Assembly: GCA_024405435.1 (NCBI GenBank)
Contig: JAKSOU010000008.1
Coordinates: 1 to 53,842, forward strand
Source of the DNA: Akkermansia sp.
GTDB taxonomy: Bacteria > Verrucomicrobiota > Verrucomicrobiia > Verrucomicrobiales > Akkermansiaceae
DNA: 53,842 bases
Direction: 5' to 3'
Made by a program: the position numbers and the translations under genes. Numbering within the stretch: position 1 is the stretch's first letter; each line of letters opens with the position of its first letter. This document shows positions 33,001-41,215 of this stretch, piece after piece. The notes below the pieces were generated by a model. That model did not search any database, was not told where the DNA came from, and saw nothing but the letters and a program-made list of their open reading frames with translations.

Positions 33001-36000
33001 ACCATCAGCGAGAGTGTGGTGACAACCGCAGGAACGAGCCCCAGCCAGACGTTAGACAAGTACGCCGTGGAGCTTGAGGGCGGCAGCATCGGCATCTACT
33101 CGCTCTCAGCCCTCAACGGCAATTCCTTTGTACACAGCACCGCCGGGAACATCACGATTGGCGGGGCGTTGAGCGCCCTGGACACCACCAAGCTGGATTC
33201 CGCGGCGGACATCACCGTTTCAGGCGATGTGCTGGGCGGCAACCTTTCGGCCACGGCCGGGCAATCCATCTCGCTGCAGAATATCGGCACCCTGGACAAT
33301 TCCGTGAAAGACGCAGTGCTGACGGCAACAAACGGAACCATCACGGCGACCTCTTTCAACGGGGCAACCTTGAAGGCATCCGCAAAGGGAGCCGTGACCT
33401 TCAACGGGAACGTGGCGGCATCCGGCGACGACAAAAGAATCTCCAGCCCCACTGGGACGATCCTCGTGTACTCCGTGGAGCTTGAGGGCGGCAGCGTGGG
33501 CATCAGCGGCTCTCTCGCCAACAACGCCGGCACCGCGTTAATCAAGAGCACCGCCGGAGACATCTCGGTTGGCGATGCTCTCACCGCTCGCTATGCATAC
33601 ATGACGAGCATTGGAGGAAACATCACGTTGAGCGGTGATATTCGTACCGACTTAGACTGCATCCTGAATTCCGCGGCGAATATCACCGTTTCAGGCGATG
33701 TGCTGGGCGGCAACCTGACGGCCACGGCCGCCCAATCCATCTCGTTGCAGGCAATTACCATAGGCGCCAAAGCAGCGATTCTGAAGGCGGGTAGCGACAA
33801 TGTGTTGGGGAACATCATGGTGAGCTCCTTCACCGGTAGCGTGCTGATGGCGCATGCCACGGGAGCCGTGACCATCAACGGGTGCGTGACGGCATCTGCA
33901 TCAGGCATCAATCTCGAGGGTGCCAGCGTCAGCGCCGGCGGCTCTCTCACCGCCAGCAAGGGTAATTGCTTCATCAAGAGCAACGGTGGGGGCATCTCGA
34001 TTGGCGGAAATTTGAGCGCCATGGAATCCAGCACGCTGGAGTCCGCGGGGAACATCACCCTCGGCACGCTGAACGATAAGGGGGAAATCTCCGATGGTGG
34101 CAACGTGACCGGCGGCGACCTGAGGGCCACCGCCACCGGTTCGATTGAGCTGGGCGCGTTCACCGCAGACGACCTGAGGGCCACCGCCGGCGGTTCCATC
34201 AAGGTGGGAAATATCGGCACCGCAGAGCAACCCGCGGGAACGGTGACGCTGACGGCGACGAACGGCGGCATCACGGCGGGCAACGTCAATGCGGGCACGT
34301 TGACGGCCACCGCCGGCGGTTCGATTAAGCTGGGCGCGTTCGCCACAGGCAACCTCACGGCCACCGCCGGCGGTTCGATTGAGCTGGGCGCGTTCACCGC
34401 AGGCAACCTCACGGCCACCGCCGGCACCTCCATCACGCTGGCGAATATCGGCACCGCCAAGCAACCCGCGGGTAATGTGGCGCTGGAGGCGCAGGGGGAT
34501 ATCACGGCGACCTCATCCGTCAATGCAGGCACGTTGACAGTCTCTGCCGCCGGGAATGTTGCAATGAAAGACGTGACCGTCGGCCAGGAGGGCGCGAGCA
34601 TTGTCTCCACGGACGGCACGGACATCGCCGTGAATTTGGAAACATTCACCGGCACGAACGCGCAAATCAAGACCGAAAAAGGCGCGATTCAGATAGGTGC
34701 GGTAAAGGGCTCCAACAATACCCTGCAAGCCGCAAGCACATTGCAGGTGAAGACGGCGGTTTCCGGTTCAGGCCACACCTTCCTTGCCGTGGACAGTGTC
34801 ACATTCTCCGGCAGCGCCGATCTGGAAGCCGCAACCATTCATGCGCCGAAAGTGACTTGGGAGAACGGCGCAACACTCTCCGGCCTGACCCTGACCGGGG
34901 CAAAGGAAACTGACAGCGCGCAGGTTACCGTGGGGGGCTCGCTGGTCCTGAAAGACAACAGCAGCGTGACGGGCGACGTGACCATCGATGTCTCGAACGC
35001 CAAGGTTACGGTGGACACCTCCACCGTAACCGGCACGGTGGGCGGAACCAGTGCGATAAAACTCGAACTCAACTACGGCACCATCGGCGGCGTGGGGAAG
35101 CTTACCAGCCTGACATCCTCCGGCGACTCCGGCATCGCCGGACTGATCGGCGCGCTGATGATTACCTCAGGCCTCACCCTGGAGGGCGGGGAACTGACGC
35201 TTAGCGCGCAAACGCAATCGGGCAGCACCACGGGCCAGGCCATGACCAACGCGCTCACAGTTACGGAAACCTCCCGGCTCAATGCCGACGTGAGCCTGGC
35301 TGCCACCATATCCTCGTTAAACCTTACCTTGGATGCGGCGAACACCGTCAACCCGCTCTTGACCGTGAACGGGCAAATTACCTCGAGCAGCACGTCCGTC
35401 AGGATCAACTTGGAAGGGAACGAAAGCGTGGAGGGCGGGCAGAAGTACGCCCTCATAGCCATGTCCGGTGAACAACCGGCGGATTTCTGGACGAGCGCGA
35501 AGAGAAAGCAATTCAGCGGCTTGGGTGCGACAGCGAAAGATTTTTTCTGGGAAAACGGCATCCTCTACTACCAGAACGGCACCGAATTGAAAACGGCCAC
35601 CTGGACTCCCGGCGAGAACCGCCTGTGGAACACCGTGGACCAGAACTGGACCCAGGACGGCCACAGGTACCGCTACAAGGACGGGGTTGACGTGGTGTTC
35701 AACAACACGGGCGAGGGAGGCGCGGTGGAGCTGGAGGGCGAGCTTGCGCCCAAGGACGTGCTGGTGGAGGGAACGTGCGACTACACCTTCAAGGGCACCG
35801 GCAAGATCACCGGGGCAACCGCGCTTACCAAGAACGGCTCCGGCACACTCACCATCGAGAATGCCAACACCTACTCCGGCGGCACCTTCATCAAGGCCGG
35901 CACGCTGGTAATGGCAGATGCCCGGGCCCTGGGCACCGGCACCGTCACCATAGAGGGCGGCACGCTCCAGCTGAGCCACGCCGGCAAAACCCCGGAATTC

Positions 36001-37692
36001 AGCTCCGTCACCCTGGCGGGCGGCACGCTGAAGCTCTCCGAAGGCCGAAAGAACTTTGCCCTCACGGTGACCGGAACGGACAACCGCATGGAGGGTGATT
36101 GGAACAATGCCTTCACCGGTGCAGTTACCCTGGAGGCGGGGAGCCACCTGGTATCCGCAGGCAGCATGGCAAGCTGGGACGGCCCACGCGAGATTGTGAT
36201 GAAGGACGGCTCCACGCTGGAGATGGACACGCACATGGACATCTGGATCAACGACATCACCAATCTCACCGTGGAGGGTGAGGCCACCATGGTCAACGCC
36301 TTCCTCCGCATCAACCCCTACACCAACGGCGGCGTGTACACGCTGGACAACGGTGTGGAGAACCTCAAGGGCGAAGGCGTGACCGCCTACTGCCTGGACG
36401 GCAGCACCTTCAACCTCAACGGCAAGGCCACCAACCTGGGCATCATTGTGTGGAATGCCCAGCCCAACAAGGACAACACCGTCATGGGCGGGGTGGTTGA
36501 CACCCAGGTGGATATCCACAAAGACTCCCGCCTCACCCTTTCGGATGTGGTAATCGGGGATAAGGCCACCTTCCTCATGGGAGACGGTGCGTACCTGGAT
36601 ATGGGAGGCAGCTTTACCAAGAGGGTACGGCTGAGCGCGTTTTCCTTCACGGGCGCAAGCGTCACGATAGACAATGGCAAGCTGCTTGTGGCAGACGGCG
36701 AGAGCGTGCAGCTCCGCACGCAACTGCTGGGCACCGCAACCATCTCCCTGGGCAAGGAGGCCAACCTGGATTTGAACGGCTACACCCTGGCCGGCAGCAA
36801 AATCGAATTGGCCGACGATTCCGCCACCGTCAGCGGCGGCAAGTTCTCCGGAGACGTGACGGTGAAGTCCGGCAAGACGCTCCGCCTGGGCGTCGAGCAG
36901 AGCATTGCGGGTGGCGTTAAGCTGGAGAAATCCACCTCCACCCTGAGCCTCGGCTCCGACTGCAGCGTGGAGGGAGCCATTAGCGGCAGCGGCACCATCA
37001 TGAAGGAGGGCATCGGCACCTCCGCCCTTTCCGGCTCCTCGCTGCAGAGCTTCACCGGCTCCCTGGAGGTGCAGGGCGGCATCCTCAACCTCTTGAACGC
37101 CGCCAGCGTCAACGTGCAGGATGTCACCATCCAAAACGGCACACTCGGCGTGTACTCGGGCGAATCTGCCAACGAGGCCAACGAGGCCACGCTCACCATC
37201 AAGGGCTCCAAGTCCCTCGCCGCCGGCCCCGACGCCGCGCTGAACGCCAACCTGGTGATGGAGGGCGGCTCCACCCTGGATGTCCGCAACACCAACGGCG
37301 CGGGCCTGCTCATGGGCAGCACCGTCACGCTCAGCACGGGCATGACGCTCAACGACTACTCCGCCGACTGGGCCACCTGGAAGGACGGCACCAAGTACGT
37401 GCTCTTCACCGGCGTGGACGGCCTGGATATCGGCGGCGGCATGATGACCGGCACCCTGGACTACACCCAGTGGGTGGATGCCAAGGAGTATTTCACCAAC
37501 ATCGAGGAATCCAACCGCTACTTCCTCTGCTACGGCGGCGCGCCCGCCCAGAACGCCAAGGGCATCCTCACCGCGGTGAACGACGGCTCCAACGTGGGCA
37601 TGGTCTACATCATGACCATGCCGGAACCCACCACAAGCACCCTCAGCCTGCTGGCGCTTGCCGCCCTGGCGGCAAGACGCCGCAAGGACTAA
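30025..37692 (+). CDS. Giant beta-helical PEP-CTERM surface protein with autotransporter-type repeats
   Basis: The 2555-residue secreted protein begins with MKRTLFLAYILAALLAC, which could be cleaved after PQAYG by signal peptidase I or, less likely, lipidated at C17. Residues about 30-60 are very acidic. The bulk is made of short beta-strand turns of the type found in autotransporter passengers, including an autotransporter-associated repeat near 1930-1980 (GSGTLTIENANTYSGG followed by FIKAGTLVMADA). A block of 18-residue repeats lies around 1364-1478. The C-terminus MPEPTTSTLSLLALAALAAR plus RRKD is a PEP-CTERM sorting tail, normally recognised by an exosortase-like enzyme, not encoded here. 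There is no C-terminal beta-barrel, so it is not a classical autotransporter. Ligand unknown. It has its own promoter and terminator. Confidence 0.85.
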   Translation: MKRTLFLAYILAALLACSAAPQAYGYDEDADDEYTLTDRSPLDPWDIDSDEGTNILDVYEDAWDEWDDSRGFYVSMGNPIYVDSLHGYITNGGVTGPIYIYAGKKLTFYSTGYLMFESDDIDLADLKDDDVLSITMFDQSTLNYGNADLLLGPFRFPFVSTHSTVNLYCKDLIARSVDNSAKDFTISAKINMLNDASRLLIPGDIKSVYLDCEQNLNLQTWNYHTYIGKDGQFYGTSSGTKLNGAAINLPDGKTSNIDGYLGGTSTITLGNGTILQGLRQYWPDAEQTGISWLLNDIHVREGSSATMQTGYYGGIIHMLYGSSLKFDMDVISPYYDYDDRKWVGGADFIMWSNNTLDLSGRTLDAYLYVHGKVGENDTNTVKNGTITKSLTLEENAVLNWEGGNLNLSVEASLGRDAVLNLNGRSINNVTLTAFGAIVCNGTVTGNFTLADNVAYSWSQLGGYGLTLRGGVTLGDNTLLNLNEIKDTWTDSIALKGSATIGNGKLDGAFSVGEGKTLTLCGDFTGTGTITLNGSATLDLVTHRLVRDVTLNGNATITGGVIDGTVTVKSGKKLTLGGKLTGTGAVSLNGGAELALGNHVLAKAVTVGGSTTISGGTIDNCVSLQGSAILSLKNATLGDNSSFTLGNGSLLDLGGAQGAAWLNPSDDATATVENGCIGLTGGGDKDVKVYTLSFTQEGTISRIVGNGFRANLGENVSIATRNNVRFIESEVEQGDNQPPLNIDVTAQGKFALGKPPEEIGDSTPVINGNVKITYTGTGVQGSQNKDVDIYCTLIGSLTVVAKNGRVNAGGIGPRKPLDELSDNDLTSTGSVEAKQVYLTGFIGQSLTLKAANNGEDDAIQVTGNAKAAESLLFKAVEDNVYGNIVFNSALSARSITLEGKNIEGKAEAGYVEFENCDITATGAISIRQEFRGLAGQADSVLTAAAEGKVTLKVVGTAAAPIARASITSNANGVEMSSFTGAFLKLKASAAGAVTISESVVTTAGTSPSQTLDKYAVELEGGSIGIYSLSALNGNSFVHSTAGNITIGGALSALDTTKLDSAADITVSGDVLGGNLSATAGQSISLQNIGTLDNSVKDAVLTATNGTITATSFNGATLKASAKGAVTFNGNVAASGDDKRISSPTGTILVYSVELEGGSVGISGSLANNAGTALIKSTAGDISVGDALTARYAYMTSIGGNITLSGDIRTDLDCILNSAANITVSGDVLGGNLTATAAQSISLQAITIGAKAAILKAGSDNVLGNIMVSSFTGSVLMAHATGAVTINGCVTASASGINLEGASVSAGGSLTASKGNCFIKSNGGGISIGGNLSAMESSTLESAGNITLGTLNDKGEISDGGNVTGGDLRATATGSIELGAFTADDLRATAGGSIKVGNIGTAEQPAGTVTLTATNGGITAGNVNAGTLTATAGGSIKLGAFATGNLTATAGGSIELGAFTAGNLTATAGTSITLANIGTAKQPAGNVALEAQGDITATSSVNAGTLTVSAAGNVAMKDVTVGQEGASIVSTDGTDIAVNLETFTGTNAQIKTEKGAIQIGAVKGSNNTLQAASTLQVKTAVSGSGHTFLAVDSVTFSGSADLEAATIHAPKVTWENGATLSGLTLTGAKETDSAQVTVGGSLVLKDNSSVTGDVTIDVSNAKVTVDTSTVTGTVGGTSAIKLELNYGTIGGVGKLTSLTSSGDSGIAGLIGALMITSGLTLEGGELTLSAQTQSGSTTGQAMTNALTVTETSRLNADVSLAATISSLNLTLDAANTVNPLLTVNGQITSSSTSVRINLEGNESVEGGQKYALIAMSGEQPADFWTSAKRKQFSGLGATAKDFFWENGILYYQNGTELKTATWTPGENRLWNTVDQNWTQDGHRYRYKDGVDVVFNNTGEGGAVELEGELAPKDVLVEGTCDYTFKGTGKITGATALTKNGSGTLTIENANTYSGGTFIKAGTLVMADARALGTGTVTIEGGTLQLSHAGKTPEFSSVTLAGGTLKLSEGRKNFALTVTGTDNRMEGDWNNAFTGAVTLEAGSHLVSAGSMASWDGPREIVMKDGSTLEMDTHMDIWINDITNLTVEGEATMVNAFLRINPYTNGGVYTLDNGVENLKGEGVTAYCLDGSTFNLNGKATNLGIIVWNAQPNKDNTVMGGVVDTQVDIHKDSRLTLSDVVIGDKATFLMGDGAYLDMGGSFTKRVRLSAFSFTGASVTIDNGKLLVADGESVQLRTQLLGTATISLGKEANLDLNGYTLAGSKIELADDSATVSGGKFSGDVTVKSGKTLRLGVEQSIAGGVKLEKSTSTLSLGSDCSVEGAISGSGTIMKEGIGTSALSGSSLQSFTGSLEVQGGILNLLNAASVNVQDVTIQNGTLGVYSGESANEANEATLTIKGSKSLAAGPDAALNANLVMEGGSTLDVRNTNGAGLLMGSTVTLSTGMTLNDYSADWATWKDGTKYVLFTGVDGLDIGGGMMTGTLDYTQWVDAKEYFTNIEESNRYFLCYGGAPAQNAKGILTAVNDGSNVGMVYIMTMPEPTTSTLSLLALAALAARRRKD
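34114..34455 (+). repeat. 54-bp coding repeats inside the PEP-CTERM protein
   Basis: Units of 54 bp (18 residues, GNLTATAGGSIELGAFTA) start at 34114, 34168, 34294, 34348 and 34402. The 34294 and 34348 units are directly adjacent and nearly identical; two units continue instead into a second motif, IGTAEQPAG or IGTAKQPAG. This indicates recent expansion by slippage or recombination. Confidence 0.85.
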
Positions 37693-37750
37693 TTTACAAT
37701 CTACAATTGACGATTTACAATTTGTAAGTTAGGCGCGCGTTGCGCGCGTG
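37690..37750 (+). repeat. Dispersed TTTACAATT repeat, copy 2
   Basis: It begins exactly at the TAA stop of the PEP-CTERM gene: TAATTTACAAT, a GACGATTTACAATTTG core, TAAGTTAGG, then a GC palindrome GCGCGCGTTGCGCGCG. The copy at 48361-48416 has the same core and again starts at a PEP-CTERM stop codon. Confidence 0.85.
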
Positions 37751-37756
37751 AAATGG

Positions 37757-37795
37757 CCGCCCCGCCAGGCCAAACGGCCAGGCGGGGCGGTTTTG
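37757..37795 (+). terminator. Terminator of the PEP-CTERM gene
   Basis: CCGCCCCGCCAGGCC (37757-37771) pairs with GGCCAGGCGGGGCGG (37776-37790) around AAAC with one A-A mismatch, followed by TTTTGT. Confidence 0.9.
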
Positions 37796-37828
37796 TATTG
37801 GCATGGCGGTGTGGATTCGGGGTCGATT

Positions 37829-37882
37829 TGCATACCAATCACCCCTTGGCTACGCTGAATCATAAAATTTGGCGGAGTACCG
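37829..37882 (+). repeat. Composite intergenic repeat (TTGCATACCAA and GCTGAATCATAAAAT)
   Basis: TTTGCATACCAA is followed by CTACGCTGAATCATAAAATT and TGGCGGAGTACC. The same ordered pieces with few changes recur at 47567-47612, and the first piece, preceded by GGATTCGGGG, recurs at 46497-46523. It lies just upstream of the ligase promoter. Confidence 0.75.
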
Positions 37883-37901
37883 GAAAAACATCGGGATAAG
37901 C

Positions 37902-37930
37902 TTGCGGAACGCGCGCGGAGGTGGTACAAT
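37902..37930 (+). promoter_or_regulatory. Promoter of the acetate-CoA ligase gene
   Basis: TTGCGG at 37902-37907, a 17-bp spacer and TACAAT at 37925-37930; leader about 42 nt. Confidence 0.7.
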
Positions 37931-37978
37931 TCCCGCCGAGCCGATGGGCTTCGTTTTTTAACCACAAACATTACGACT

Positions 37979-40057
37979 ATGTCACTCGAATCATTCTTCA
38001 ATCCGAAGAGCATTGCAGTGGTCGGCGTGTCCGACAATCCCTCCAAGCTTGGCGCGGTGGTGTTCAACAACATCATCGAAGCGGGCTATACCGGCAAGCT
38101 GTACGGCGTGAATCCCAAGCTGGACGGCCAGGAAGTGTACGGCAAGCCGTGCTACGCGAGCGTGGACAAGCTGCCGGAGGCCATGGACCTGGTGGTCATC
38201 CTGGTGCCGGCGCGCTTCACGGAGCCAGTGATTGACGCCTGCATCGTGAACCACACCAAGAACATCTCCATCATCACCGCCGGATTCGGCGAGGTGGGCG
38301 AGAAGGAGCTGGAGCAGCGCATCGCCACCAAGTGCCTGGACAACGGCATCAGCCTGCTGGGCCCGAACTGCCTGGGCCACATCTCCACCCCCCACAACCT
38401 CAACGCCTCCTTCGGCGACACCCCGCTCAAGGGCAAGGTGGCCTTCATCTCCCAGTCCGGCGCGTACTGCTCCGCCATCATGGACTGGGCCGCCGGCAAG
38501 AACATCGGCTTCTCCCACTTCATCTCCATCGGCAACAAGGCCGCCATGGGTGAGGATATCCTCCTGGACGCCCTCAAGGACGACCCCGACACCAACGCCT
38601 TCGTCTTCTACCTGGAGTCCCTCAAGAACGGCAAGAACTTCCTGAAGGTGCTCAAGGAGGTGTCCGACACCAAGCCCTGCGTGATCATGGAGCCGGGCAA
38701 GAGCGCGAAGGCGCAGGCGGCCTCCCTGTCCCACACGGGATCCCTGGCGCCGAACTACCGCGTGCTGGAGATTGCGCTGCAGGGCGCGGGCGCCATCCAG
38801 GCGTACAACGACCGCGAGCTGTTCGGCCTGCTGGAGATTCTCCAGTACTGCCACCACAATGATTTCGGCGGCCAGGTGGCCGTGCTCACCAACGCCGGCG
38901 GCGTGGGCGTGCTCACCTCCGACCTGTGCGAGGACGCCGGGCTGGACATCGCCCGCCCGAGCGAGAAGACCATCGAAGAGCTCAAAGCCAACCTCACCGC
39001 GGAGGCCTCCGTGGGCAACCCCATCGACGTGGTGGGCGACGCCCTGGCCGACCGCTATGAGAAGGCCCTGCGCGTGCTCTGCGAGAGCAAGGAGTACAAG
39101 AACATCCTCGTGCTGCTCACCCCGCAGCGCGTCACCGATCCCACCGGCACCGCAGAGGCCATCGTCAAGCTCGCCCCGCAGTACCCGGACATCAACATCT
39201 ACGCCGTCTTCGTGGGCGGTGCCCGCGTGGAGGAGGGCCGCGAGATCCTGCGCAAGAACCACATCCTCACCTACGAGTACCCGTCCGACGTGGTGCGCCT
39301 GCTCGGCCTGCTGAAGGCCCAGATGGCCTACCGCGGCAAGAAGCTCGCCACCGCAGAGGTGCACGAGCTCCCCGCAGACCTCAAGAAGCAGGTCACCGAC
39401 GCCAAGGAGGCAGGCCTCGCCTCTCTCCCGCAGGTCACCGTCAACGCCCTCATGGCCCACTACGGCATCGACTTCCCGAAGAGCGGCAACTACACCGACA
39501 AGGCGGAAGCCCTGGCCTTCTGCAAGACCATCTTCCCGAACGCCGTGGTGCTCAAGCTCTCCGCCCCGGACGCCCTGCACAAGACCGAGATGAAGGGCAT
39601 CTACCTGAACGTGAACGACGAGGCTTCCTTCGAGGAGGCTTGGAACGGCCTCTGGGGCTCCATTGAGAAGTTCCAGCTCAAGGGCGCTTCCGTCCTCATC
39701 CAGGAGATGATCACCAAGGCCACCGAGACCATCATCGGTGTCAACAGCGACAAGAACTTCGGCCGCGTCATGGTCTTCGGCACCGGCGGCATCTACACCG
39801 AGGTCATGCGCGACACCACCATGCGCATCCTGCCCTCCGACGACTTCGCGGAGATGATCAAGGAGACCAAGGTGGGCAAGATCCTCAACGGCGTGCGCGG
39901 CGAGGCCCCCAAGGCCGTCGGCCCCCTGGCGGACACCCTCCGCAAGGTCCAGCAGCTCGTGCTGGAGGTGCCGGAAATCACCGCCATCGACGGCAACCCG
40001 GTGCTCGTGACCGCGGACCGCGCGGTTGTGGTGGACTTCAAGATGCTGCTCAAGTAA
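37979..40057 (+). CDS. Acetate--CoA ligase (ADP-forming), fused alpha and beta subunits
   Basis: The 692-residue enzyme interconverts acetyl-CoA (or another acyl-CoA), ADP and phosphate with acetate, CoA and ATP, conserving energy at the end of fermentation. The N-terminal CoA-binding domain starts FFNPKSIAVVGVSDNPSKLG and continues to a succinyl-CoA ligase-like domain with VAFISQSGAYCSAIMDWA. The SLSHTGSLAP segment holds the histidine that is phosphorylated in the family. From about residue 470 an ATP-grasp domain follows (VLKLSAPDALHKTEMKGIYL and VMVFGTGGIYTEVMRD). Both subunits of the archaeal enzyme are thus in one chain, as is common in bacteria and protists. A strong terminator follows, so it is likely monocistronic. 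Confidence 0.92.
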   Translation: MSLESFFNPKSIAVVGVSDNPSKLGAVVFNNIIEAGYTGKLYGVNPKLDGQEVYGKPCYASVDKLPEAMDLVVILVPARFTEPVIDACIVNHTKNISIITAGFGEVGEKELEQRIATKCLDNGISLLGPNCLGHISTPHNLNASFGDTPLKGKVAFISQSGAYCSAIMDWAAGKNIGFSHFISIGNKAAMGEDILLDALKDDPDTNAFVFYLESLKNGKNFLKVLKEVSDTKPCVIMEPGKSAKAQAASLSHTGSLAPNYRVLEIALQGAGAIQAYNDRELFGLLEILQYCHHNDFGGQVAVLTNAGGVGVLTSDLCEDAGLDIARPSEKTIEELKANLTAEASVGNPIDVVGDALADRYEKALRVLCESKEYKNILVLLTPQRVTDPTGTAEAIVKLAPQYPDINIYAVFVGGARVEEGREILRKNHILTYEYPSDVVRLLGLLKAQMAYRGKKLATAEVHELPADLKKQVTDAKEAGLASLPQVTVNALMAHYGIDFPKSGNYTDKAEALAFCKTIFPNAVVLKLSAPDALHKTEMKGIYLNVNDEASFEEAWNGLWGSIEKFQLKGASVLIQEMITKATETIIGVNSDKNFGRVMVFGTGGIYTEVMRDTTMRILPSDDFAEMIKETKVGKILNGVRGEAPKAVGPLADTLRKVQQLVLEVPEITAIDGNPVLVTADRAVVVDFKMLLK

Positions 40058-40080
40058 GGCGCATCCCGCCATTCACCTTC

Positions 40081-40119
40081 AAGGCGCCTTCCCGTTTCTG
40101 CGGGAAGGCGCCTTTTTCT
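40081..40119 (+). terminator. Terminator of the acetate-CoA ligase gene
   Basis: AAGGCGCCTTCCCG (40081-40094) pairs perfectly with CGGGAAGGCGCCTT (40101-40114) around TTTCTG, with a T-run after it. Confidence 0.93.
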
Positions 40120-40121
40120 CA

Positions 40122-40150
40122 TTGACTCCGTGCGGCGCGTGTGCCAAGAT
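40122..40150 (+). promoter_or_regulatory. Probable fucU promoter
   Basis: TTGACT at 40122-40127 and, after 17 bp, a weak CAAGAT at 40145-40150. The ATG at 40160 follows by 9 nt, so the mRNA would have almost no leader. The -10 match is poor. Confidence 0.45.
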
Positions 40151-40159
40151 ACCGGGGTT

Positions 40160-40579
40160 ATGTTAAAAGGAATCTCCCCCGCCGTTTCCCCGGATATGCT
40201 CAAGGTCCTCTGCGAAATGGGCCATGGCGACGAAATCGTCATCTCCGACGCCCATTTCCCCGGCCACACGTTCAACGAGAAGGTGCTGCGCGCGGACGGC
40301 ATCGGCGCGGACACGCTGCTGGCCGGGTTCCGCCCGCTGCTGGAGCTGGACAGCTACGCCACACCCGTGATCATGATGGATGCCGTGCCCGGCGACACGC
40401 TGGACCCCGCCGTGGAGGCCAAGTACCGCAAGGCCCTCGGCTACGGGGGCGAGATCGAGCGCATGGAGCGGTACGCCTTCTACGAGCGCGCCAAGAAGGC
40501 ATACGCCGTCATTATCAGCGGTGAGACCGCCAAGTACGGCAACATCATCCTGAAGAAGGGAGTCACGCCCATCGGCTGA
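40160..40579 (+). CDS. fucU: L-fucose mutarotase (RbsD/FucU family)
   Basis: The 139-residue protein matches FucU from its first residues: [20 protein letters not shown], then [18 protein letters not shown], the family's catalytic-site signature. FucU speeds exchange between alpha- and beta-L-fucose so that the sugar released from glycans can enter catabolism. The ending [14 protein letters not shown] is also typical. I chose ATG 40160 because upstream in-frame codons run through the promoter. No other fucose genes are adjacent here. A hairpin CCCATCGG/CCGATGGG (40568-40589) straddles the stop and may end the transcript. Confidence 0.93.
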   Translation: MLKGISPAVSPDMLKVLCEMGHGDEIVISDAHFPGHTFNEKVLRADGIGADTLLAGFRPLLELDSYATPVIMMDAVPGDTLDPAVEAKYRKALGYGGEIERMERYAFYERAKKAYAVIISGETAKYGNIILKKGVTPIG

Positions 40580-40588
40580 CGCCGATGG

Positions 40589-40650
40589 GATTTACGATTT
40601 ACAATTGACGATTTACAATTGGGAAAGTTCGGCGCGCCCTGCGCGCGGGA
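40589..40650 (+). repeat. Dispersed TTTACAATT repeat, copy 3
   Basis: ATTTACGATTTACAATTGAC is followed by GATTTACAATT, GGGAAAGTTCGGCGCG and a GC palindrome. It closely resembles copy 1 (6712-6756) in reverse orientation and fills the gap between fucU and the QueD-family gene. Confidence 0.8.
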
Positions 40651-40675
40651 TACGGGCTTTCCCACCCCACAAGCT

Positions 40676-41128
40676 ATGTACCGGATATGCAAGCGGATTG
40701 AGCTGGAGAGCGGGCACCTGCTCTCCAAGCACCCCGGCAACTGCCAGTTCCCGCACGGCCACACACGCAGCGTGGAGCTGGTGTTCGCCGCGGATTCCCT
40801 GGATTCCCACGAGATGGTGCTGGATTTCAAGGCCGTGCAGGAGATGGTGGGCGAATTCCTCCGCCAGTTCGACCACGCCCTCTGCATGAACACAGACGAC
40901 CCCAACTACGCCCACTTCCGCGCCGTGTACGGGGAGCGCATCATCCCCTTCGAGCATTCCGACCCCACCAGCGAGGCCATGGCCAAGACCGTGTTCGACC
41001 ACGCCCGCCGAGCCCTGGAGGAAGCCAAGCGCGGCGCCGGCTCCTACCCGGTGCGCGATTGCGTGCGCCTGGAGCGCGTGCGCGTCTGGGAAACAAGCTC
41101 CTCATGGGCAGAGTTCGGGGAGCCCTGA
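40676..41128 (+). CDS. queD: QueD-family 6-carboxytetrahydropterin synthase / 6-pyruvoyl-tetrahydropterin synthase-like
   Basis: A 150-residue T-fold enzyme. The zinc site is visible as the histidine in ESGHLLSKH and the pair in PHGHT; the cysteine in GNCQFPHGHT is the catalytic residue. Later come LDFKAVQEMVGEFLRQFDHA, which supplies the conserved D-H of the family, and VRVWETSSSWAEF, whose glutamate binds the pterin. QueD converts dihydroneopterin triphosphate to 6-carboxytetrahydropterin on the way to queuosine; without other que genes nearby, a related pterin role remains possible. The start is the ATG at 40676, since the in-frame upstream codons lie in the dispersed repeat. Confidence 0.88.
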   Translation: MYRICKRIELESGHLLSKHPGNCQFPHGHTRSVELVFAADSLDSHEMVLDFKAVQEMVGEFLRQFDHALCMNTDDPNYAHFRAVYGERIIPFEHSDPTSEAMAKTVFDHARRALEEAKRGAGSYPVRDCVRLERVRVWETSSSWAEFGEP

Positions 41129-41179
41129 CGCCCCGCCCGCCGTTTCCCTCACGTTTGACGCCAAACGGCAAATGCGTGC

Positions 41180-41208
41180 TTGACACCCCGCGCGCATTGG
41201 CGTATAGG
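41180..41208 (+). promoter_or_regulatory. Promoter of the transglutaminase-like/thioredoxin-like operon
   Basis: TTGACA at 41180-41185, a 17-bp spacer and TATAGG at 41203-41208. The ATG at 41216 follows by 7 nt, placing the predicted start at the initiation codon. Confidence 0.8.
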
Positions 41209-41215
41209 GTGTGGT

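Noticed and set aside
37829..37882. Insertion sequence end with a transposase nearby
   Set aside because: Repeat ends are present but no transposase frame, target duplication or bounded element could be identified in the flanking sequence.
37991..40072. Minus-strand open frame antisense to the acetate-CoA ligase
   Set aside because: Almost the exact mirror of a well-recognised enzyme; the composition (Gly, Val, Leu, His, Asp) is that expected from reverse-reading GC-rich codons.
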